Program-made: the position numbers and the translations under genes | In this document: positions 22,261-32,200 of the stretch, one piece after another | Layout of the letters: every line of letters begins with the position of its first letter | How positions within the stretch are numbered: the first letter of the stretch is position 1 | The notes under the pieces: generated by a model | What the model was told of the DNA's origin: nothing | The model's database searches: none | The model's input: the letters and a program-made list of their open reading frames with translations, nothing else | Source: Stomoxys calcitrans | Lineage: Eukaryota > Arthropoda > Insecta > Diptera > Muscidae | DNA: 64,000 nt | Direction: 5' to 3' | NCBI RefSeq assembly: GCF_963082655.1 | Contig: NC_081553.1 | Span: forward strand, 66,358,951 to 66,422,950

Positions 22261-23690
22261 TACCCTGCACCACCACTGTGGTACAGGGTATTATATTGGG
22301 TTGCCCAAAAAGTAATTGGGAAAAATCCGCAATTACTTTTTGGGCAACCCAATAGATTCGTGCATTTGTTTCCAACGCTAAAAAGGAGAAAAGCTAAACC
22401 AATCGATAAGTATATGGATCGGCTTAGAATTACTTCCTGATCCGATTTAGCTATGTCCGTCTGTCTGTCTGTCGGTGTATTCTTGTAATCAAGGTACAGG
22501 TCGCATTTGTTGTCCGATTTTCACAAAATTTTGCATAAATATCTTTTTTTAGTCCTAGAACGCTATTAATTTTGAAAAAAATCGGTCCAGATTTAGATAT
22601 AGCTCCCATATATATCTATCATCCGAATTGCCCTTTCAAAGCTGTAGAAGCCACAATTTTGGTTCAATCCTTACAAAATTTAGCACGAAGTGTGTTTTTT
22701 ACGACCCAAAATGCTTTCAAAATTTTATCTAAATCGGTTCAGATTTAGATATAAATAGCTCCCATATATATCTTTCATCCGATATGCCCTTTTGAAGCTG
22801 TAGGAGCCGCAATTTTGGTGCGATCTCTACCAAATTTGCCATGAAAGTTTCGTATGACGTCCCATTATGTGTGCATCTAAATCGGTTCAGATTTAGATAT
22901 AGCTCCCATATATAACTTTCGTCTGATTTGACCTATAAAGGCTGTAGAAGGCACAATTTTGGTCCGATCTTTACAAAATTTGGCATAAAGTGTTTTTTGT
23001 GACGTCCCAATATCTGTGCAAAATTTCATCATAATCGGATTTGATTTATATATAGCTTTCATGTATATCTTTCATCCGATATATCCTTTTAAAGCTGTAG
23101 CAGACACAATTTTGGTCCCTTCCTTACAAAATTTGGCATGGGCCGTTTTATTCAACGTCCTCATATGTGTGTAAAGTTCCATCAAAATCGGTCCGAATTT
23201 AAATATGGCTCCCATATATATATATTTCATCCGATATGGCCTTTGAAGGTTGTAGAAGCCACATTTTGGTCCGATCTTTACAAAATTTGGCATGGGCCGT
23301 TTTATTCAACGTCCTCATATGTGTGCAAAGTTTCATAAAAATCGGTCCGAATTTAAATATGGCTCCCATATATATTTTTCATCCGATATGGCCTTTTAAG
23401 GTTTTAGAAGCCACAATTTTGGTCCGATCTCTACAAAATTTTTTAATGAGATGGTTTAATTGACATCCCAATACGTGTGCAAAATTTCATCAAAATCCAT
23501 TTATACCATCGTAAGAAAATCGATATTTCAATATGTATGCAAAATTAAAGTCTGACTAAATTTGGATATAAGTGCTATCTATTAAAAGTGTTTATTACGT
23601 ATACTCGATGGTGTAGGGTATAATATAGTCGGCCCCGCCCGACTTTTGCCTTTCCTTACTGGTTATATATAAGAAGATAAATTTTTAGCA
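22261..23690 (+). repeat. family-3 repeat element with hairpin ends
   Basis: Positions 22261-22290 form a perfect palindrome whose arms read taccctgcaccac and gtggtacagggta. A GTCTGTCTGTC microsatellite (about 22461-22481) follows, then seven or so units of 140-155 bp with 'gatatagctcccatatatat' (about 22600-23570). The end is a GC hairpin, 'agtcggccccgcccgact' (about 23629-23645). Layout as in family 1 but a different sequence. No coding content. Confidence 0.75.
22296..22352 (+). mobile_element. 57-bp mariner remnant made of little more than two terminal repeats
   Basis: ttgggttgcccaaaaagtaa is followed after a few bases by its own complement, flanked by TA. It is an almost perfect hairpin inserted in the family-3 element just inside its end palindrome. 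Confidence 0.9.
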
Positions 23691-23919
23691 GGATTCATGG
23701 TGGTGGTTTTCCAAGATTAGGCCAGGCCGAACTTAGCACACATTAACTTGTTGTTCTTAAGCCCATAATTTGCGCATTTATTATATGATTTTGCTAAGAT
23801 TGAGAACGGTGTGTGGTTCTATGCCTACCGATGTCCATGGCGTGGACTGTATTTCGATATAGCTGCCATATAGACCGATCTGCCGATTTTTGGTCTTAAG
23901 CCTATAATTGCCGCATATA

Positions 23920-24170
23920 TTGGGTTGCCCAAAAACTAATTGCGGATTTTTCATATAGTCGGCGTTGAGAAATTTTTTCACAGCTTGTGACTCTGTAATT
24001 GCATTCTTTCTTCAGAAAGTTAGCAGCCGTTCAGTTATCAGCTGTTACTTTTAGCTTGCTTTAGAAAAAAGTGTAAAAAAAGTATATTTGATTAAAGTTC
24101 ATTCTAAGTATTATTAAAAATGCATTTACTTTCTTTTAAAAAGTCCGCATTTACTCTTTGGGCAACCCAA
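23920..24170 (+). mobile_element. mariner-derived MITE (251 bp)
   Basis: Terminal repeats as in the other mariner copies, TA flanks at 23918 and 24171, interior without transposase. It sits inside a family-2 unit that continues on both sides ('cctataattgccgcata' before, 'ttcgcttaaatttggaac' after). Confidence 0.9.
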
Positions 24171-24384
24171 TATTATTCGATTTCGCTTAAATTTGGAACG
24201 GTAAGTTGCACTATGCCTACCGATGTCCGAAACGAGTATAGTCGAAATCGGATTATATTTCGATACAGCTGCCGTTTAGACTGCCGACCTGCCGAGACTA
24301 ATCGTATAAGTTGCTCATAGTAATTTATCAAAATTTTCACGAAAAATTTGCAACTTTACAAGGCCAAAACTGCCTGTAGGAGCG

Positions 24385-24540
24385 TTTTAATAATTTGGCA
24401 ATACAGCTGATGCATACGCCTTACCAGCGTATCTCCTGCGGTTATAAGTAGTTCAGCGGTTAACCCTTCGGCTCCTGCTGCCTTGTTGTTCATCAATCGG
24501 GTCAAAGTTACTTGGACCTCATTCTGACTGGGAGTCTACT
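24385..24540 (-). pseudogene. RTE-like RT finger-domain scrap
   Basis: The minus strand reads 'PSQNEVQVTLTRLMNNKAAG' and LVRRMHQLYCQIIK in one frame, matching the 16240-16420 part of the RTE. It is about 50 residues long and isolated. Confidence 0.75.
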
Positions 24541-24599
24541 AATACATCCACTTTTAGAAATATTCGAAATGCCACAAAAGGAACCGCATGAACCGCACC

Positions 24600-24765
24600 T
24601 ACGATAATTTGCTCCCATAGCAATTTTCCATTTCAAGTGATGGTATGGGCAGCTGTGACTGCTGCCAATGGCCGCACTTCAATTGTTTTCATCGAGCCTG
24701 GCATCAAAGTAAATGCGGCTTGTTATGGGGAAAACATTTTGGAATCAGCTTTAGTTAATTTGAGC
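24600..24765 (+). pseudogene. Tc1/mariner-superfamily transposase scrap
   Basis: The + strand reads 'VMVWAAVTAANGRTSIVFIE' then 'GIKVNAACYGENIL', the segment that follows the first catalytic Asp in several insect Tc1/mariner-type transposases. Without the flanking motifs the exact family is uncertain. Confidence 0.55.
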
Positions 24766-24907
24766 AATTGAATCACAGATCACTTTATACGATCTGTGGT
24801 TCAATATAACACATCATACTAAATTAACCTTCCACCCCAAATAAAGAGTATACAAATCTAAGTGATATGGCTTAAAAGTTTCCTATTCCATAATGAAGTG
24901 AATAAAT

Positions 24908-24914
24908 TATAAAT
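24908..24914 (+). promoter_or_regulatory. possible TATA box of cystatin-like gene C
   Basis: TATAAAT lies 95 bp upstream of the ATG at 25003. The surroundings are AT-rich, so this is weaker than for genes A and B. Confidence 0.45.
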
Positions 24915-25002
24915 ACAAACTGCTACAATTTCTAGATTACCAGTAGCGCTAAAATTTCCTTCGAGATAGCTTAAAGTGTTTTGAAAATATTCTTCTCGCA
25001 CA

Positions 25003-25436
25003 ATGTTGAAAACAATTCTAGTAGCTGTTGCCTTATCAACATTGATTGTGGTCAAAGCTCATGATCCCCTATGCTATGGATGCCTTAAAACTATGCCTGC
25101 TAAAGATCTCAGCGAAACTGGAGTTGATTTAAAGCTGGTTCTAAAGAAATTGGCAGAGGATAATGGCCCCAAATACAAGTGAGCATAATAAAAAATTGAC
25201 GTTAGACATTAATCGAGTCCTTGCTTTTTCGAAGACTTTCCCAGGTAAACTCAGGAATAGAGCAACTAGGCTATCGATATAAACTGAAAGTTGATTTAGA
25301 TGACAATGGCACTACTAAGACTTGCGATGTCATTCTAATGATGCTGCGATGGGAGGACAAAAACTATCAACTGACCTTGAAATGTCCCAATGAGCCAGAA
25401 ATTAAGAGAGCCTATAATATTCAATTATACGATTGA
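25003..25436 (+). CDS. secreted cystatin-like protein C, inhibitory loop lost (two exons)
   Basis: Exons 25003-25178 and 25235-25436, joined across a 56-bp intron in the same phase as A and B. I took the acceptor at 25233-25234 because the better-looking one at 25243-25244 gives an immediate stop. The protein is 125 residues. The signal peptide is about residues 1-19, and Cys-Tyr-Gly-Cys lies at 24-27. Where A has EQAVGGNLYKI, C has EQLGYRYKL: the QxVxG loop is two residues short and lacks its Val. The cysteine pair is kept, but the Pro-Trp hairpin reads MMLRWED, with only the Trp left. Strong papain-type inhibition is doubtful (inference). The reading frame is intact and AATAAA lies at 25519, so the gene is probably still expressed. 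Confidence 0.88.
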
Positions 25437-25587
25437 GACAATTGACTCTTATCAGCGAATGATTGTTGGAATATTTGTGAAAAACATTTGTCGTAGGAAG
25501 TTACAAAAAAAAATTATTAATAAATAAAATATGTTTGTAATAAAAATCTTTAAGAGAATCATAATGATAATGTTGCGTCAGTCGAAG

Positions 25588-26103
25588 TTAAGGGTGATTT
25601 TTTAAGAGCTATAGGAAAGTTTTTCAAAACAAAAAAAAAACACATACAATTCAGAAAAATGCATAAAATCTTTATTTGGGTCGATACGTAGTGCTGTCCA
25701 GACAAATTAATGTTTGAAGATTATTTCATGCAAATGTTGACCGTGACGAATTTATTAGTGGTAGGTATATCACTAATAAATGATTCAATGCAGTCTTCAA
25801 ATGCGTCAATTGAAGCGGGCTTGTCTGTATAGACATGAGCTTTAATATAGCCCCACAAAAAAAAGTTTAAATGCGTTAAATTGCACGATCTAGGCGACCA
25901 ATTGACCGATCCCGAATGGGAAATAAAATATTCACCGAACTCTCCCCTCAATAAGTCCATTGTTAAGCGTGCTGTGTGGCATGTAGGACCCTCTTGTTGA
26001 AACCACATGTCATGCAAGCCAAGCTCTTGCATTTTGGGCAAAAAAAAAGAAGTACGGTCCAATGATGCCACCAGCCCATAAACCGCACCAAATCGCGACT
26101 TTT
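25588..26103 (-). pseudogene. mariner-like transposon remnant with terminal repeat
   Basis: The end sequence aagggtgattttttaagagc is at about 25589-25608. On the minus strand 26060-25740 encodes 'LPKMQELGLHDMWFQQEGPT' (Gln-Gln-Glu-Gly-Pro where Gln-Gln-Asp-Gly is expected, so the catalytic Asp is lost) and 'TARLTMDLLRGEFGEYF'. The next parts are 'NWSPRSCNLTHLNFFLWGYI' (the third catalytic Asp, normally in LTPLDYF, is also lost) and AHVYTDKPASIDAFED. The N-terminal half is deleted up to a family-2 repeat at 26104. Same family as 14063-14450. Confidence 0.85.
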
Positions 26104-28525
26104 TATACTCAACACCGAAGGATGGGGGTATATACATTTTGTCATTGCGTTTGCAACATATCGAAATAACTATTTCCGACCCTCTAAAGTATATATATTC
26201 TTGATCAGCGTAAAAATCTAAGACGATCTATCCATGTCCGTCCGTCTGTCTGTTGAAATCACTCTACAGTCTTTAAAAATAGAGATATTGAGCTGAAACT
26301 TTGAACAGATTCGTTTTTTGTCCATAAGCAGGTCAAGTTCAAAGATGGGCTATATAGGACTATATCTTGATATAGCCCCCATATAGACCTATCCGCCTAT
26401 TAAGGGTCTTAGGCCCATAAAAGCCTATGTGTCATCCGATTTTGTTGAAATTTGGGACATTGAGTTGTGCTAGACCAGTAGACATCCTTCTTCAATTTGT
26501 CCAAGATCGGTCCAGATTTTGATATAGCTGCCATATAGACCGATCTCTAGATTTAAGGTCTTGGACCTATAAAAGTCGCATTTATTGTCCGATTTTGCCA
26601 AAATTGAAGACAGTGAGTTGTGTTAGGCCCTTCGACATCCTTCTTCAATTTGGTACAGATCGGTCCAGATTTGAATATAGCTGCCACATAGACCGATCTC
26701 TCGATTTATGGTCTTGGGACCATAAAAGTCGCATTTATTGTCCGATTTTGCCAAAATTGAAGACAGTGAGTTGCGTTAGGCCCTTCGACATCCTTCTTCA
26801 ATTTGGTACAGATCGGTCCAGATTTGAATATAGCTGCCACATAGACCGATCTCTCGATTTATGGTCTTGGGACCATAAAAGTCGCATTTATTGTCCGATT
26901 TTGCCAAAATTGAAGACAGTGAGTTGTGTTAGGCCCTTCGACATCCCTCTTCTATTTGGCCCAGATCGGTTCAGATTTGGATATAGCTGCCATATAAACC
27001 AATCTCTCGATGTCAAGTCCTGGCCCCACAAAAGGCACATTTATAATCAGATTTCGCTGAAATTTGACACAGTGACTTATGTTAGGCTTTTCGACAACCG
27101 TGGTTCAGATCGGTCTATATTTGGATATGGCTACCAAAAAGACCAATATTTTGTTGTACAAAATTGAACAATGACTTGTACTTAATAGACCACTCAATAT
27201 CCGGCCTCGATCATATTTTATTCAGGTCCCGAGAACTCATATACAAGCAACATTATCAGAAAATATATCAGCTTTTTATGGGATTAAATTGGAAGATCGG
27301 TCTATATGACAGCTATATCTTTATAGTCTGATCTGACCCATATTTGGGGTGGATGTCGGGAGTCTAAAAACAACTCAATATTTCAAATTTCAGCGGAATC
27401 GGATAAAAAATAAAGCTTTTGTGGGGGCAGACCCTTTGTCGACAGATCGGTCTATATGGGAACTATATCTTAATACAGTCGGATCTGAACCATATAAAGG
27501 TCGGATATCGGGAGGCTCAAAAAAATTCGCCGTTTCAAATTTCAGCGAAATCTGGTAGTAAATAAAGCTTTTATGGGCTTCAGACCCTTTATCGGGAGAT
27601 CGGTCTATAGGGCAGCTATATCTAAATATAGTCCGATCTGAACCATATTTGGGTCCGATGTTGGGTGCCCTAAAACTATTCATTGTCTCAAAATTCTAGC
27701 GAAATTGGGTAATTACTAAAGCTTTTAGGGGGTTCAGACCCTTTATCGGGAGATCGGTCTATATGCCAGCTATATCCAAATATAGTCCAATCTAAACCAT
27801 ATTTAGATCAGGTGTCGGGATGCTTAAGATAACTCCCTGTTTCAAATTTCAGCGAAACCGGGTAATAAATAAAGCTTTTATGGGCTTCATACACTTTATC
27901 GACAGATCAGTCTATAGGGATTCGGTCTATGAGGTCAGATGTCGGGAGGCCTAAAATTACTCACTGATTCAAATTTCAGCGAAACCGGGTAATAAATAAA
28001 GCTTTTATGGGCATCAGAGCCTTTATCAGGTGATCGGTCTATATGGCAGCTATATCCAAATATAGTCCGATCTAAACCATATTTAAATCGGGTATCGGGA
28101 GGCTTAAAGTAACCCACAGCGGAATCGGGTAATAAATAAAGCTTTTATGGGCATCAGACTCTTTATCAGCAGGTGGGTCTATATGACAGCTATATCTAAA
28201 TATAGCCCGATCCAAACCATATTTGGGTCAGATGTCGGGAAGCTACTAACTGATTCAAATTTCAGCAAAACCGGATACAAAATAAAGCAATTATGGATAT
28301 TAGACTCTTTATCGGCAAATCGGTCTATATAGCAGCTATACCCAAATATGGTCTGATTTGGCCCGTTCAAGAATTTAGCCATCCAGTGCCAAACTTCAGC
28401 TCAATATCTCAATTTTTGAAGGCTGTCTAGTGATTACAACAGACGGACGGACAGACACACGGACATCGTTAAATCGTCTTCGAATTTTACGACGATCCGC
28501 AATTATACCCCTACGGTGGAGGGTA
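26104..28525 (+). repeat. family-2 repeat element, both ends, large array
   Basis: The left end 'caccgaaggatgggggtata' (about 26113-26132) and right end 'ctacggtggagggtata' (about 28511-28527) are related inverted sequences. Near the left lie a TA-rich block and GTCCGTCCGTCTGTCTG (about 26235); a GACGGACGGACAGAC tract lies at the right (about 28443). In between, units of about 150 bp run first in one orientation (to about 27170) and then in the other (about 27200-28400). Three units at 26588-27000 are almost identical. No coding content. Confidence 0.8.
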
Positions 28526-28639
28526 TAAAAAGGAAATCTGTTAACCGATACAGGAAATTATTCCCAGCTGCTTTGATCCAATAGTGGTGGCAACGAGATG
28601 CTCTAAAACGTATACCTAATTGTCACAATGAAGTTCATA

Positions 28640-28870
28640 AATCAGTGAGCTTAGCGAAAAACAATAAGGCAGCAGGAACTGATGGGTTGCCAGCTAAACT
28701 ATTTAACACCGTAGGCGACACACTGAGAAGGTGTATGCGATCTGGCTAGAAGAACGCATATACACAAGAAAGGAGACAAAACTGTATGGGCCAACTACAG
28801 TGGAATAGGTTTCCTTTCCGTCGAATTCAAGACACTCTAAAGTCACGGACAACTGGGTACAAAACTTAAA
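28640..28870 (+). pseudogene. RTE-like RT scrap
   Basis: Reads LAKNNKAAGTDGLPAKLF then 'GDTLRRCM' and, in a shifted frame, residues like the 'ANYRGISLLPS' block. Matches the 16300-16540 part of the RTE, with a deletion. Confidence 0.7.
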
Positions 28871-29232
28871 ATCGGAAGATTGCTATATATTGCAGCTTTA
28901 TGTATCCAAATATATACTCCATTGTAGGCCTTGGTTAGTACGAATGTCGAGGCCTGCGTTTTTTGTGGGCCCAGAAACTTAAATCGGGTGATCGGTCTCT
29001 ATGGCAGCTATATCTATCACATTTCTTCGCTGTTTTTTCTGAATGCCATGGGTTTTTTTAGTTCATACATACATATCTCTCTCTAAATCTACGCTCTCAA
29101 ACAGCAACGTAGTGATGCGATGCAATCATCTTCCGAGCAAACAGTCTCACTTTGACTTTAGAGCATCTAACAACGCAAGACATTTAGTACGCAAATTCGT
29201 TAGAACAACTCTAGAAGTCTAGCAAATCAACA

Positions 29233-32200
29233 ATGAACAAAGTTGTTTTAGTGGTGGTTTTAGCCACAGTTTGTGTGCTATCAAATGCTCTTGACTCTGA
29301 TGTTGTAAGACATTATCTGAGGTTCATTAAATTATTCTTATTAATTAAATTTATTATTCCACCTTAAGGTGCTAAAAGTACGTGGCGGTGTACGCACTTT
29401 GGAAGGTGAAGATCTTGCAAAAGCTGTGGAAGTTCTCAAAAATTCTTTGGAAAAAATTGCCACCGGCGAAGATGGACAGCAGTATAAGTGAGTATATTTT
29501 TTTTTTATTTTAGAACTAGTTATGTGACTTTGAAATAAAATTAATGCATTAATGTCAATTACACTGGCTTACAATTTGAAAATTATGGTTGAAATGTTAT
29601 TTGGCCAATTTTTATTCCACACACCTTTTCTGATGTACGGGATATTTTAACTGAGTGCATTGACTTGAATTAGCCATAAAGAAGGGAGATAGACCTATTG
29701 ATTAGTATACGAATGGACTAGAAATTACTCAAAATTATTGTATATCGATTTGTCCATGTGTGTTTCTGTCCGTCTGTGCGTCTATCTGCCTATTTCGATA
29801 TGTGCACAAAGTCCCATCCCATTTAGCAATGCCTGTATGTCTGGTCGTCCGTCTATCTGACTGACCGCATGTCTATCTATCTGTCTGTCAATGCGTCTGT
29901 CTGCCTGCCTGCCTGTCCATTTGTCCAAGTTAATATAAATATTTAGGCCATTCAATTCCATTTGACACTGTCCGTCGGTCTGTCTGTCCATATGCCCAAA
30001 GTATAGAACGCAATTTTCTTCGGTTTAGCCTATCCTATCTAGCCATGTCCATCTGTCTGTTCGCCTTTCTGGGTAAGTCAGAGGGTAGCGCCCTCTGGTT
30101 TATCCGGTTATGGTCATATTTTTTATGGTCGATAGAGGGAGTGAATGAGTCCTCCATGTTCCGCAGAATGCTTTCTTGCACTTGTTTAAGGATTTTCTTC
30201 AAAGGTCCCATTCCGCAAGCAAATGGAAAAAAATGCAAATTTGCCCAAAAAATTCCATTAAGAAACAGGGGCAAACTTCTCCCCTATCAATGAATGCTGT
30301 CCGTTTTAAGTTATATATCAATAATAGCCGAGTCCTTTTATGGTGTGCCGCAGTGCGACATCTCTTGGGGAGAATTTTATTTCATTGAATAGTACCTCAC
30401 AAATGTCATCAGCATTAGGTGGGGATAACCACCGATGAACATTTTTTTCTGATGTTCACGCCAGGATTTGAACCCAGGCTATCAGCATCATGGACGGATA
30501 TAACTTCTGCGCTACTGTGAACTCCATTTTCTAGAGCCTAGTCGTAGTCTGTCAAAGTGCGATTTCATAGCCCGGTAAAAGCGAGGTGAAATCGGCCAAA
30601 AGGGTCTGTTTTTGCAAGTCAATAGAGGGAGTTAAAGAGTTTTGAATCCGTTTGAACCCTATAAGTCAAAGGACCAAATGGCATACTGTCCACTATGTTG
30701 CAAAAGAAAGGAAGGTATGTTATTTGACTTCTTGGAATGATTTTTAGGAATTGAGTTTCACTGGAGGTTTGTATGGCATTACACCCGAATGTGAGGAAAT
30801 TGAACCTCTCTATGCCCCTGGACTAGAGGCCAATCAGTTGCTCAACCTACATTTTGAAGACCCTTTGAGAGAATAAATGTTACATGTATTAGGAACCGTT
30901 TTGGACCCTTCCCTGGTATGCGGCCATCAGCTTACCTGTACAAATGGTCTTTCGGTTGACAGCACCCTTCATGAAAGAAATTTTGGGTGTGGGCTACTTC
31001 ACATTAACTCAGACTTTGAAGAGACATTTAATAACACGAGGTTGTGTGTAAGGACTTACATGGTTGTCTCGTGGAAATAGTAGAGTCCCCCTCTTTTGGT
31101 GAAATGGGTAAATACGATGCTGAAAGGCCTGATTCTCAACGCATTTCTAGCGGAGGGCTCAAGGAAGAGTGTGACAGAAGAATTACGAAAGGCAGCGTTT
31201 TATCCCTGGCATTTCGGCACGAAAATTGCCTTCGTTGCCCACGCTGAAGACGTCTGTGGCCGTTTCCTCTCTACTATAAGGACCTTCTTTTTGGAGTTGA
31301 GAAAGCTATCTGGATGTGCAAGGGGCAATGGGCAACGGGCATAAACCCCAAAAAGGTAGGAAGTAGTTGGGGGCTAAGGCCTCGACTGCAATGGCTGTTT
31401 GCGGCAGTTGCTTCGCCTATTCTCACCTATGGATGTCTGGTCGGCGATGGGGTTTGAACAATTATGCCCTCCTTGGGTTGTTCTAGGAAAAAAGGGATAC
31501 AGAGGTGCTGATTTCGGGAGCATGGAGCAGTGTCCCGAGAGAGGCGCTGAATGCCTTGATTTTACGCCTTTGCACCTGAATGTTGGGTGTGTGGCAACTT
31601 AGAAAGCCATGAATGAGGGACTCAATTACATAGCGCCACTTAAACTGTGAACATTATTCTGTTCTGCTGGACGATGGGAATATGGTGTGGCGGCATGCTA
31701 TATGCGTCTCAACTGATAATACACCAGGGGAGTACTTCCTTGTTGACCGGTTGGAAGTCTTTGGGATAGGAATACCCCGCCCTTACTGGTATCTTCTGTA
31801 TATCGTATGGTTGTTAATTGGATGGGGCAATTGGAATCAGGGAGACTTTCCGAAGGAGGTCTTTGCTGTCGGGACAATGTCGATGAGAGCGCGGCAGCCC
31901 ATTCAGACCCGGGGGTAGCAGACCACCATTTGGCAGTGTTACAAACGGAATTCCTGGTTTAGTAAACCGCTCATCCTACAATGATGGATGGATTTGTTCA
32001 AAAGTTTGCATGTTTGCGATATACAGACGGATGTACATGGTTTGGTCAACTTAAAATGTCATTATAATAAAGGTAATGGGATTTATGGGGTCTTAGATTA
32101 ATCCATGATGGAGGTCCCAAGCGAACTTAATTCGCTTTTAATTGTCATTTATGAAATGCAAAGTGGTTTAAGAATTTAAAATTTTTGGAAAAAAAAAACA

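Noticed and set aside
25241..25245. Alternative acceptor cccag for the second exon of cystatin C
   Set aside because: It leads straight into TAA. The acceptor ten bases upstream keeps the frame and the conserved Lys codon split.
26595..27167. 190-codon + strand frame with three internal repeats
   Set aside because: It is a by-product of three nearly identical 151-bp family-2 units. It includes repeat-end sequence and has no gene signals.
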